DNA of 64,000 nt from Candidatus Poribacteria bacterium (GTDB taxonomy: Bacteria; Poribacteria; WGA-4E; WGA-3G): NCBI GenBank assembly GCA_958295815.1, contig OY282374.1:5066804-5130803 (forward strand), written 5' to 3'. Shown here piece by piece: positions 25,841-33,740 of this stretch. How positions within the stretch are numbered: position 1 is the stretch's first letter; the number at the start of each line of letters is the position of its first letter. Both the position numbers and the translations under genes were made by a program. Below the pieces are notes generated by a model. The model searched no databases. It had not been told where the DNA came from and worked only from the letters and a program-made list of their open reading frames with translations.

Positions 25841-25902
25841 ATATTTAGTGATGTTTAGTTGAGATTTCCGATTTTATGTTAGAGATCACGCCTTTGGAAA
25901 TT

Positions 25903-25921
25903 GATAACGAATCTCAGTATC
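25903..25921 (-). promoter_or_regulatory. Fur-box-like operator 1 (at the transcription start)
   Basis: The plus strand reads GATAACGAATCTCAGTATC, which matches the Fur consensus at 14 of 19 positions by my count. Its reverse complement is 16/19 identical to operator 2. It begins 4 bases after the -10 hexamer, so a bound repressor would cover the start site. The two operators are 81 bases apart centre to centre. Confidence 0.7.
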
Positions 25922-25925
25922 TTTA

Positions 25926-25954
25926 ATTATACCCACAATTTCCGTGAATGTCAA
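25926..25954 (-). promoter_or_regulatory. Consensus sigma70 promoter of the iron cluster
   Basis: On the minus strand TTGACA (25949-25954) is followed by exactly 17 bases and TATAAT (25926-25931). This is a full-consensus promoter. Operator 1 overlaps the predicted start site. Confidence 0.85.
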
Positions 25955-26050
25955 AAAAATCTGAAAAAAATCTGAAAGTTTCTTAAGATCTGATGAATGT
26001 TACTGGAACCACGGGTGCTCCCATAACATGAGTGGTGAACCACCCATCCA

Positions 26051-27169
26051 CTAAAATCGGTCGGGCCACCAAACGTGTGGATGACTGAGTGGAAAGAGGG
26101 TTTCCAGTACGGGAATAATATCCTCGCTTACCGAAACATCGGATCCAATGGCAAGATCTTCAATGCTTCGCCTTCCCATCATCAGTTGGATCAGTTTTTC
26201 CTGCGGGATCTCAAGGTGGAAGGCGTTCGCCTGACTGTTAGTGTGTGCGATGTTGCCCTGATCAATTTCTAAGCAATCCTGTCCAAGATCTGTCGAGATG
26301 AGAAGTTTCCCACTCCACTCTGAGAGATCAGCAGCGCGTTGTAGACGTTTTTCCAACTCACCGATAATCTTTTTTAAGGTGCTCGACTGGTCGATAATCC
26401 GCATCATACCCCCGCGATCCTTTGAGTTATCGGTATTTGTTCGACAGCCATAGCGTCGGCAAAAGATGGTAAATGGGTGGTCTGCGGGTATATGGCACCG
26501 AATCTGCGCTGCCTTGATGCGTTTGGCGCGATCCGCAAGAAAGTGGGCAACAGTCTCAAAAATCGTCCTATTTTGAAATCCGATGTCACAGAGGATACAG
26601 TTTTCCTCTGTATCGTCGCAGACGAAGTATCCGATTATCTCATCTTCTTCGTCCAGGACAACATAAGGGTCAGCGGCAACCCCAAATCCACTGCCCATCT
26701 TGAATTCTTTCCAATGGATTTCGTCTCGCAGCGGTGTACCAGTTCGCTCAGTGTTGTTTGCTGCGTAGAGTGACAATATCTTCGGTGCGTCTGCCTTCTC
26801 AAATTTGCGGATATGATATGTAGGTACAGCCGCTTGCGCCTCCTCTGTTTCAAGATAGATCCATGTTTCCGGTATGACTGTTGCGTAGCCAAATTTAGGA
26901 TAGAAGTTCGGGATACCAAACAACATGGCGACATCGAATCCATTTTCTATCATGAACGCCGTGGAATCTTCCATAACGTGCCGGGAATATCCTTTGTTCC
27001 GATGCTCCTCATTCGTGCCGACACCAGCGATGCCGCCCATCTTGAGTTTTGCCGACCCGAATCGCATTTGATACTCAATGAGCCATAGGCGACTCACATC
27101 TTCCTCGTCTTCGGTCGAGAGCGAGATTAGCCAAACATTATCAGGTTGTGAGAACCGGTCAATTTTCAT
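26051..27169 (-). CDS. Eis-like GNAT N-acetyltransferase
   Basis: 372 residues from the ATG at 27169 (AAGG seven bases upstream). The N-terminal GNAT domain shows KMGGIAGVGTNEEHRNKGYSRHVM, in which the V-x-x-xxxR-x-x-G-Y/H stretch binds acetyl-CoA, and then AMLFGIPNFYPKFGYATV. A second GNAT-like middle domain and a C-terminal sterol-carrier-like segment (LLISTDLGQDCLEIDQG, ISQEKLIQLMMG-like) follow. This two-GNAT plus SCP2 layout is that of the Eis family, which acetylates amines of aminoglycosides or other substrates. The natural substrate here is unknown. Confidence 0.85.
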   Translation of the reverse strand: MKIDRFSQPDNVWLISLSTEDEEDVSRLWLIEYQMRFGSAKLKMGGIAGVGTNEEHRNKGYSRHVMEDSTAFMIENGFDVAMLFGIPNFYPKFGYATVIPETWIYLETEEAQAAVPTYHIRKFEKADAPKILSLYAANNTERTGTPLRDEIHWKEFKMGSGFGVAADPYVVLDEEDEIIGYFVCDDTEENCILCDIGFQNRTIFETVAHFLADRAKRIKAAQIRCHIPADHPFTIFCRRYGCRTNTDNSKDRGGMMRIIDQSSTLKKIIGELEKRLQRAADLSEWSGKLLISTDLGQDCLEIDQGNIAHTNSQANAFHLEIPQEKLIQLMMGRRSIEDLAIGSDVSVSEDIIPVLETLFPLSHPHVWWPDRF

Positions 27170-27201
27170 CAAAATACCTTTATTTCTGCAATTGTTATGT
27201 T

Positions 27202-27675
27202 TTAATTCTTTGCTTCTGATAGTTTGCGCATTGCGGCGAGATATAACGCTTTGCTCTGATTCTCAAACGGTCCTGGCTTGGGCGGGTTTTCTGGAAAATC
27301 TGAGAACAGACTCGCTTCACTCACTTCGTTGAGATCGAGTGGGGTTCCTAATGCTTTGATTTCTCCGAGGTAAGCGATTCCCCAGTATTCGCTATTGTAC
27401 ATGAAGCAATGCATATAGCATAGAACTTCGATGTCCTTCAGCATCGCACCTGTCTCCTCAAGAAGCTCACGGTGTGCGGTTTCTTCGGCTGTTTCCCCAG
27501 ATTCGACGCGTCCGCCTGGAATTATCCAAAAATCGTTATCCTGCCATTTGCAGAAAAGTATCTGATTTTGTTGATGTGCGACACAACTGACAAACTCAAT
27601 TTCTCCTACGTCTGCTGGTGGTTCTCCAAAATGGAGTAGCATATGTCCGTCTTGTTCTTCAATCTTTTGAACCAA
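27202..27675 (-). CDS. Nudix hydrolase
   Basis: 157 residues. The Nudix box is complete: GRVESGETAEETAHRELLEETG fits GX5EX7REUXEEXGU. A preceding WIIPGG matches the entry strand. These enzymes split nucleoside diphosphates linked to another group and need a divalent metal. The substrate cannot be read from the sequence. An N-terminal extension of about 40 residues (HFGEPPADVGEIEFVSCV) begins the fold. It lies 32 bases upstream of the Eis-like gene and may be co-transcribed with it. Confidence 0.88.
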   Translation of the reverse strand: MVQKIEEQDGHMLLHFGEPPADVGEIEFVSCVAHQQNQILFCKWQDNDFWIIPGGRVESGETAEETAHRELLEETGAMLKDIEVLCYMHCFMYNSEYWGIAYLGEIKALGTPLDLNEVSEASLFSDFPENPPKPGPFENQSKALYLAAMRKLSEAKN

Positions 27676-27761
27676 TTCTATTCTCCTTATAGTTTGTGTT
27701 CGGTTTTCTTTGCTAGCGATGTTTAAAAAATGATTTTGGTAATTAACGGGCGATGAATCGG

Positions 27762-27791
27762 CCTACTACAAACGGGTCTACTTGTAGTAGG
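27762..27791. repeat. 10-bp inverted repeat built from two TACTAC tails
   Basis: CCTACTACAA and TTGTAGTAGG pair perfectly around a 10-base spacer. The arms contain the TACTAC tail of the REP-like units, so this could be two such units facing each other. It lies between the Nudix gene and the next lipoprotein gene. Confidence 0.6.
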
Positions 27792-27814
27792 GCAATTTGT
27801 AGTGTGTTCGGGGA

Positions 27815-28339
27815 TTATTGTTTTTCCCAGATTTGCACGTTATGCCTCGGCAGATCAAAGGGATACTCTCCGTATTCAAGGGTAGGGATGCCGTTCTCAT
27901 CTACTGTGACAACAACATAAAGTCGATGTGGTGAAACGCTGGTGTCTACACGTTCGATGAACTGCCATTTGTCACCATCGGCGGTCATTATTTTTACCTT
28001 CGTCCAGAGGATCCCTTCACCGTCTGTGTATGTTCCATCCGATATCAGAGCGCTATGTGGTGGATCTGGCGGTAGGGTGAAACTTTCGCCGATCGTAGAG
28101 GTCGAGTGTAAGTGTGTATGCGATACAAGGACCCAAGTCCCTGGCACCGGTACCTCAACACCATTTTGATCTATGACCCAAACGTGATCGCGTTCTTCCG
28201 TCGGAATCGGGGTATCTGTCTGTGGAGTCTCCGGTTCTATGATTTGATGAATCCGATCGCAGGAGTAAAGTCCTGCAATCAAGGTGATGATAGCCAGTAT
28301 GAATGCGAATTTTGTGATGTGTCTGCTTATGATAATCAT
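27815..28339 (-). CDS. Predicted lipoprotein, unknown function
   Basis: 174 residues. The N-terminal hydrophobic stretch ends in a lipobox (LIAGLYSCD), followed by a proline/threonine linker (PETPQTDTPIPTEE) and a compact domain with VWVIDQNGVEVPVPGTWVLVSHTH and WQFIERVDTSVSPHRLYVVVTVDENG. An AGGA site precedes the ATG. No family was recognised. It is probably anchored in a membrane facing outside the cytoplasm. Confidence 0.65.
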   Translation of the reverse strand: MIIISRHITKFAFILAIITLIAGLYSCDRIHQIIEPETPQTDTPIPTEERDHVWVIDQNGVEVPVPGTWVLVSHTHLHSTSTIGESFTLPPDPPHSALISDGTYTDGEGILWTKVKIMTADGDKWQFIERVDTSVSPHRLYVVVTVDENGIPTLEYGEYPFDLPRHNVQIWEKQ

Positions 28340-28492
28340 TAATGAATTCCTTTGCGTTATGATAGAAAAAGTAATATTGCATGCGTTTTTCTTCAGAAGC
28401 CATAGGCTTATTTATATTATATCCACGGTTTTCTTGAATCGCAAAGGAATCCGAATTAGGGTATGTTTTGGATTTACTTTTTTTCCTAAGAT

Positions 28493-29227
28493 TCATCTAT
28501 CCTTGATAATATCAACAAGTAATTCGCGCCCATTCAAAGGTTGCACAGGCCGATTGTTCCCAGAGAAGATCGCTTTAAACGCTGCGATTTGCGAGTGAGA
28601 CATCTCGATGGGTGTTGTCAGCACGAACCACTTGACGTTTTCTGAGCAAGGTGGTGTTGTCAATGAACCGTTGTAACGATAGGTGTATTTTGTACTTGGC
28701 AACAAATTAAAAGCATTTAAGATGACCTCTTTGATTTGTTGGGATTCGCCTTGGGCAGACGGCAAGTGTTGCCAAAAGGAGTTGAACGCTGTATTGATAT
28801 TCCCACTCTTAATGAATACTCCGATGACCGCCAACGTACTATCTTCACTTTTGTGAACGAGGTGCATCTCCATGTCGGACAGGTTTCCTGCCACTTGATG
28901 TTCGCTGGGTGCGTGGAAGTGGAATTGTAGCAGGTGATATTTCGTTCCCTCAACCTCAATCCAACTTCCTTTGTGGTAATCAACTTGAATTGTATTGCCA
29001 GTATTGTGGATATTTAAGGATGTTGGTTGGTAATTAAAGGTAATAGGGGAAAGTTTGGTTGGTGCGGGATCCACGATGTCAATCGGTGACTGGTGTATTC
29101 CTACACAGCAAAGTCGATATTCCGGATTGAGTTGCGCCCAAACGTCCGGTCCGTTTTTTGCTTCGTAGCCCCAGCATATCTCCTTAGCATGCGGGGCAAC
29201 TTTCTGTTCTTTTTTATTATAAGTCAT
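28493..29227 (-). CDS. Alpha-class carbonic anhydrase
   Basis: 244 residues. The family signature is complete: HQSPIDIV, LLQFHFHAPSEH (two zinc histidines), EMHLVHKSED (third zinc histidine region), LAVIGVFIK and GSLTTPPCSENVKWFVL. It reversibly hydrates carbon dioxide. Bacterial alpha-CAs are normally exported, but this frame starts MTYNKKEQKVAPHAK, there is no hydrophobic signal, and an in-frame stop lies a few codons upstream. A cytoplasmic location, or loss of the signal, is therefore suggested. A CC pair (YRLCCVG) precedes the QSPIDI motif. It is a single gene. Confidence 0.92.
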   Translation of the reverse strand: MTYNKKEQKVAPHAKEICWGYEAKNGPDVWAQLNPEYRLCCVGIHQSPIDIVDPAPTKLSPITFNYQPTSLNIHNTGNTIQVDYHKGSWIEVEGTKYHLLQFHFHAPSEHQVAGNLSDMEMHLVHKSEDSTLAVIGVFIKSGNINTAFNSFWQHLPSAQGESQQIKEVILNAFNLLPSTKYTYRYNGSLTTPPCSENVKWFVLTTPIEMSHSQIAAFKAIFSGNNRPVQPLNGRELLVDIIKDR

Positions 29228-29323
29228 ATAGATATAAATGAAATTGTGAGACTATTCCTGATAAAATTGTTTTCTTGTTTTTCCAACTATAGAGAATTTT
29301 GCGATTATTTAAGCACTACGAAT

Positions 29324-29346
29324 TGGCGAAGTTGGAAACCTCGCCA
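29324..29346. repeat. Hairpin of the GCGAGGTT family
   Basis: GGCGAAGTTGGAAACCTCGCC folds into a stem with GGCGA/TCGCC ends and an AGTT/AACC inner part with mismatch. It resembles the hairpins at 3436-3468 and 15794-15822. No gene lies on it. Confidence 0.45.
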
Positions 29347-29430
29347 GCGGAGACGGTGTTTCTTGGTCTATAGTTCACTGAAATGTCCATTTATTTTCAT
29401 AATTTACTATATTACTTCAGAGCGATACTC

Positions 29431-29796
29431 TTATCCGACTGTTTTGTCTTTTCGCTGGTGTATAATAACGTGATTACTGTCAGGATCTTCGATAATCGCC
29501 CAGAAACATACAGCGGATTCACCCAAAGTCGAACAAGCCTGGATTCCTGCTTGTTCTAATTCATCTAAAGCAGCCTTCACGTCGGCAACCGCAAGCGCGA
29601 CTGTCCCTCCACCGGGTTGCGTAAAATCATATCCATGCCCTAACACCAACGTGCCAGGATTTATCTCAAATTCTGCCCATGTGCCTTCATGGACTAAGCA
29701 TGCCAGTGGAATCTCAAGCAGATCACGATAAAAGGTGAGCGATTTCTGCATATCGCTCACCGCGAAGAAAGTAAAGTCGATGCCCAATATATTCAT
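29431..29796 (-). CDS. VOC (glyoxalase/bleomycin-resistance fold) protein
   Basis: 121 residues, one vicinal-oxygen-chelate domain: FTFFAVSDMQKSLTFYRDLLEIPL at the start and VADVKAALDELEQAG then IIEDPDSNHVIIHQR at the end. Such proteins bind metals and act as dioxygenases, isomerases or binding proteins. No specific reaction can be given. It lies in the run of small genes between the carbonic anhydrase and the BNR protein. Confidence 0.8.
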   Translation of the reverse strand: MNILGIDFTFFAVSDMQKSLTFYRDLLEIPLACLVHEGTWAEFEINPGTLVLGHGYDFTQPGGGTVALAVADVKAALDELEQAGIQACSTLGESAVCFWAIIEDPDSNHVIIHQRKDKTVG

Positions 29797-29832
29797 AACT
29801 ATAACCTCTCTGCTGGTTATTAGTGTGATGTA

Positions 29833-30804
29833 CTAAACAGCGAGGGTTTGGATCGGGTACTCGTTAGATGATGACTGGTAGTCGGATGCTGTCCAGAAAA
29901 TGCTCCAATCTGTGGCTCGATTTTTTCCGATGTAAAGCGTATTTCCGATTACTGCCCACGCTGTTCCATCAGATGCGAACGCAATACTCCCTGTGCTAAT
30001 CCGATCGGTGGATTCTGTAAGTTGATCGTTCAGTTGCGTCCATGTTCTACCACCATCTTCTGAGCGACAGAGCCACGCACCACCGCCTCTCGGTCCGTTT
30101 TGGACCGTGGCAATCAGAAGGTCTGGGTCTGTAGGATGTGCAGCAATAGCGGTGCCATATCGACGCGGCAAGCCTTCGATCCGATTCTCCCAAGAGTGCC
30201 CACGGTCAGCACTGACATAAACACCGTTTTGCGTGTTCGCATAAACTCGATTATCGTCTGCGGGACACGTGGTGACCTGATGAACATCTTTATGAAGTTC
30301 CGGCGTGACGGGTTCCCACGAAACCCCTTCATCGGGGGAACGCATGATACTTCCGACATGGATATCAGCGTAGCAAAAGCCGTCTTGGGTTTTGGCAAGC
30401 GTCCGCACGGCTGGAGGACCGCCCCACGGTGTATACCATTCTTCTCGACACGCTAATTCATCAAACGCTACGACCCGTTCTGCTGGTCCCTCTTCTCCAG
30501 TGAGTCGATACACATGCGCCCCTTCATCGGTTCCGATGAGTAGGGTCAACGGATTTTCACGAATAAGGAGCAACGAAGCGATTGGATTTTCGATACCTGT
30601 TGGAATCTGTTTCGCATCACCTTCTGACAGAAGTAGTAGGTTTCCATCCGATAGAGCGAATATGGCGGCTTGCCCGTTTGACAGTGAAACCATTGCGCCA
30701 TAGCCGAGGTCTTGATGATCTGTGCCTTTGTAGACCTGAATAGGTTCACTATGCCCATTATCTTCAAGGGCATAGATAGCGTTGTAAGTGGCAATAAACA
30801 TCAT
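29833..30804 (-). CDS. BNR/sortilin-type beta-propeller protein
   Basis: 323 residues, no signal peptide. Repeated Asp-box-like turns are visible (SPDEGVSWEPV, SADRGHSWENR, SEDGGRTWTQL), giving a multi-bladed propeller as in exo-sialidase-like and YCF48-like proteins. A GGAG site precedes the ATG. The catalytic residues of a sialidase were not recognised. It is followed on the other side by the HAD gene on the same strand. Confidence 0.75.
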   Translation of the reverse strand: MMFIATYNAIYALEDNGHSEPIQVYKGTDHQDLGYGAMVSLSNGQAAIFALSDGNLLLLSEGDAKQIPTGIENPIASLLLIRENPLTLLIGTDEGAHVYRLTGEEGPAERVVAFDELACREEWYTPWGGPPAVRTLAKTQDGFCYADIHVGSIMRSPDEGVSWEPVTPELHKDVHQVTTCPADDNRVYANTQNGVYVSADRGHSWENRIEGLPRRYGTAIAAHPTDPDLLIATVQNGPRGGGAWLCRSEDGGRTWTQLNDQLTESTDRISTGSIAFASDGTAWAVIGNTLYIGKNRATDWSIFWTASDYQSSSNEYPIQTLAV

Positions 30805-30841
30805 TTATCTCCTTTTCTTCTGTAAACAATCCAGTTTCTTA

Positions 30842-31483
30842 TTAGGTATGTAACATTTTCATGAATGTATCGGAACTCGAAAAGTCTTCGACCCAAAATT
30901 CGCATTTTCCCTTTAGTCGCGCGCCGACGCCTATGAAGTGCCATCCCAATTCTTGGGTTGCCTTCATATCCCATTCAGCATCGCCAATGTATACGATGCG
31001 GTGGAAGCAGTTCCCTAACATGGATAAACACTTCTTCATAATCGTTACGCGCGCATCTCCATCATCACTGGAAGTTAAGACGATATTCCTCAAGTTGAAA
31101 CCAGTATGTTGAAGTTTCATTTCGGCAGTATGTCTCCAACCCCCTGTCGCGAATCCAACTTCATAGTCATCTGCAGCGGTAAGTTTATCAATCAGATGAA
31201 TAGCCCCTTCTTTTGGGAGACATTTACCACCGTTTTTAAGATACTGCCTAATCAATTCGCCGAATTTCGAGCGAACTTCCTTAATTTGTCCCGCCTCCTG
31301 AATCTCGTTCTCTTCCATGATTTGTCGCAAACTACCTGTGTCGGTTACGTTTTTATATTTGCTCCAATCACTATGGATATAAACTTCACCCAAGACTTCT
31401 CTTATTGCGGAGATGTAACAGGCATCATCGAAACCGAAGTTTTCGACCAAGGTGCCGTCGATGTCAAATATTGTGGCGATCAT
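30842..31483 (-). CDS. HAD-superfamily phosphohydrolase
   Basis: 213 residues. Motif I is TIFDIDGTLVENF (nucleophile Asp), motif II is around FATGGWRHT, and motif IV is IVYIGDAEWDMKATQELG. The small cap region resembles phosphoglycolate-phosphatase-type members. The enzyme is predicted to hydrolyse a small phosphorylated metabolite in the cytoplasm. The substrate is unknown. It lies between the PhyH gene upstream and the BNR propeller downstream, all on the minus strand. Confidence 0.85.
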   Translation of the reverse strand: MIATIFDIDGTLVENFGFDDACYISAIREVLGEVYIHSDWSKYKNVTDTGSLRQIMEENEIQEAGQIKEVRSKFGELIRQYLKNGGKCLPKEGAIHLIDKLTAADDYEVGFATGGWRHTAEMKLQHTGFNLRNIVLTSSDDGDARVTIMKKCLSMLGNCFHRIVYIGDAEWDMKATQELGWHFIGVGARLKGKCEFWVEDFSSSDTFMKMLHT

Positions 31484-31517
31484 TTGTTACCATCTTCTTA
31501 ATAGGTTTTAATTGAAT

Positions 31518-32348
31518 TTATCCGTACGCCATCTCAGGGTGCTTGCCGAGGACACGCATCAGGCGTTCATCAGCACCTTCCAAAACATAATCGGGCATAC
31601 GATAGTTCAGGTAGGGCCAAAACCGCTGCGCGACGAAGCGTTGTCCATAGACTTGGTGAAACAGGTAGCGAACGCGATCGGTTTGGTTTGGTGCCCCGCG
31701 GTGCCATGTTTGTCCGTTGAGCAGATAGAGATCTCCGGCTTTCATGAGAAGGGAAACAGGCTCTTTGCCATTAAAAGATGGATTTTCCGGTTCGTCGGGT
31801 TGTCGTCCAGAGTAGTGGCTACCGGGAACGAATTGAGATGGGCCGTATTTAACATCGTCCTGATCGGTGAGTGCAATCTGGACAGACATACGGAATACGG
31901 GCATCTGTAGTCTCGGATCATGTCGATCCATCTCCGGGGAGATTGGAAATTCCACGCCGTCGTCAACGTGAAATCGGTTGATGCCTAAATCTGGTCGGTT
32001 AAGGATACAACCTTGCGCGATACAGTGGCAGTGCTCACCAAGCACGGTTTCGGCGATACTTATAATCGGCTCACGCACAAGCAGGTCCCGGAACATGAGG
32101 TCGCACTCAAAAAGACGATGTACAACGATAGGGGCTTTTCCGTCTTGTCGAGAGCCTTTGACGTTACGCATCTTCATGAAGTAGGGTTCGGCGAAGATTT
32201 CATCAACGCGCGCGACTATTTGTTCACACTCTTCGCGTGAGAGCACATTTCGGACAATCGTCGCACCGTTTTGATAGAAATCCTCCAAAATAGCGTTCAA
32301 GGTATCCGGTGGTAGCGGTTCAGCGGGAAGTGCGTGTTCTTTTGCCAT
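31518..32348 (-). CDS. Phytanoyl-CoA dioxygenase (PhyH) family protein
   Basis: 276 residues from the ATG at 32348, chosen because the upstream alternative overlaps the beta-helix gene. The 2-oxoglutarate/iron site is visible as INRFHVDDGVEFP (His-x-Asp), a distal QTWHRGAP histidine, and the following RVRYLFHQVYGQRF with the oxoglutarate-binding Arg. This family is strongly expanded in Poribacteria. It may hydroxylate small metabolites, and the substrate is not known. Confidence 0.9.
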   Translation of the reverse strand: MAKEHALPAEPLPPDTLNAILEDFYQNGATIVRNVLSREECEQIVARVDEIFAEPYFMKMRNVKGSRQDGKAPIVVHRLFECDLMFRDLLVREPIISIAETVLGEHCHCIAQGCILNRPDLGINRFHVDDGVEFPISPEMDRHDPRLQMPVFRMSVQIALTDQDDVKYGPSQFVPGSHYSGRQPDEPENPSFNGKEPVSLLMKAGDLYLLNGQTWHRGAPNQTDRVRYLFHQVYGQRFVAQRFWPYLNYRMPDYVLEGADERLMRVLGKHPEMAYG

Positions 32349-32388
32349 GGTTCTGAATCCTTGTTTTGGATTGAACAGTGCCAGTGTT

Positions 32389-33654
32389 CTATTGGTATTC
32401 CCTGACAATCAACGGAAGTTTTTCACGCGATTTACCCAATTCTGCACGGACTCCGTTTGGGTTCAGAACAGTGATCGTTCCAGTGATGTCATGGAGTTGA
32501 AAATCGCTCTTCGGTTGCGTGAATTCGACGGCTGGACGGTCGCGTTTGTCTTCGACAAAACAGTTGATAAAATCAATACCACCCATCGTCTGAACTATGT
32601 CCGGTTGTGGTAAGGATAATGAGACGGGTGACCATTCGCCGCCGAACTGACGGTCACTTGCAGCGTTGATGACGTTACAGTCGCTGAAGGTCACCCGGGC
32701 ACCTTTCGCTGATTTTTCTTGAACCTTGATGCCGTAACCAACTGTACTCTCAACTGTGCAGTTATCAAATTCAATTCGACCATCCGGTCCGTTGTCTCCT
32801 ATTTTCGACACGCGGATGCCAGTTCCGTGTTGACTGCTAATGTAGCAATTCTCAAAGCGGAGTGTTATGTCATCAGTTTCGTTAGTAGTATGTGCTAAGA
32901 ACACTTCGATACCGTCACCGACGTTATCTATAAACTTGCAACCGGAGAATATTACATTCTTTATCCGCTGTTCGCTTTTGTCGGGTTCAATGTCTACTCC
33001 GGACGCAGGCGGTGTTCCCCACGTGTTTGAAAACTCGCAGTTCTCGACTTTGAGATTTTCGGCACTGATAACGCTAATGCCCTGTCGATAGTGGTTATCG
33101 CATGTAATGTCCCGTAGAAGGATATCTTCAGAAGCTTGGCGTCCGCTGCCACCGTCAATATAGATGCCATCTCCGCCGCTATCTTTGAGTGTTAAACCAG
33201 ACACGTTGACATTTTTACTGCCTCGAATCGCGAGTGTCATCCGCCATTCTGCTTTCTCGTACTGCCCGTACCATCGATGCCAACCAAACTGTTCGAGTAC
33301 AAGCCCGTTGATATAGTCCTGTTTCCACATACGGAAGGTTGTTCCGTATCCGCGGATGGTGAGATTCTCGACATCTTGTGCGATGAACATGGAGTCGCCT
33401 CTGCCCCGATATTCACCCCGTTTTGCTGTGATGACTGTCCCTGGCTCAAAAATCAGTTCTTGATTTCCGACGAGTTTAATTGGCTGAATTATCCAGTCGG
33501 TGTGCATATTGGGGACAACTACCCGTTTCGCGCTGGAATCAATAGCGGCTTGTAGCCCTTCTGTTGCATCTTCTGGGTTGAATCCCCACCACGCTGCGTT
33601 AGCAACTGGGCTTTTTCCAGAATGAACGTCTGCGATTGCTTCGGGATTTTTCAT
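32389..33654 (-). CDS. Right-handed parallel beta-helix protein
   Basis: 421 residues without signal peptide. The repeated strands (VENLTIRGYG, NVNVSGLTLKDSGGDGIYIDGGSG, LKVENCEFSNTWG, VIFSGCKFIDNVGDGIEVF, RFENCYISSQHGTGIRVS, RIEFDNCTVESTVGYGIKV) are typical of pectate-lyase-like beta-helices. An N-terminal DATEGLQAAIDSSAKRVVVP segment with EPGTVITAKRGEYRG precedes the helix. Its activity is unknown: it could be a polysaccharide lyase/epimerase or a non-catalytic fold. No ribosome-binding site was seen. Confidence 0.8.
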   Translation of the reverse strand: MKNPEAIADVHSGKSPVANAAWWGFNPEDATEGLQAAIDSSAKRVVVPNMHTDWIIQPIKLVGNQELIFEPGTVITAKRGEYRGRGDSMFIAQDVENLTIRGYGTTFRMWKQDYINGLVLEQFGWHRWYGQYEKAEWRMTLAIRGSKNVNVSGLTLKDSGGDGIYIDGGSGRQASEDILLRDITCDNHYRQGISVISAENLKVENCEFSNTWGTPPASGVDIEPDKSEQRIKNVIFSGCKFIDNVGDGIEVFLAHTTNETDDITLRFENCYISSQHGTGIRVSKIGDNGPDGRIEFDNCTVESTVGYGIKVQEKSAKGARVTFSDCNVINAASDRQFGGEWSPVSLSLPQPDIVQTMGGIDFINCFVEDKRDRPAVEFTQPKSDFQLHDITGTITVLNPNGVRAELGKSREKLPLIVREYQ

Positions 33655-33688
33655 TGTTGAACCTCGCCACGTCTAAAGAAAGAAAGAA

Positions 33689-33715
33689 GTTGGGTTTCAC
33701 TGTGCTCAACCCAAC
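33689..33715. repeat. Palindromic hairpin GTTGGGTT...AACCCAAC
   Basis: An 8-bp perfect stem around an 11-base loop, between the beta-helix and DUF5069 genes. The same arms recur in the longer palindrome at 39944-39983, which suggests a dispersed repeat or a shared terminator type. No T-run is present. Confidence 0.55.
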
Positions 33716-33740
33716 CTATGTGTTTTCATCACCAATTAAT

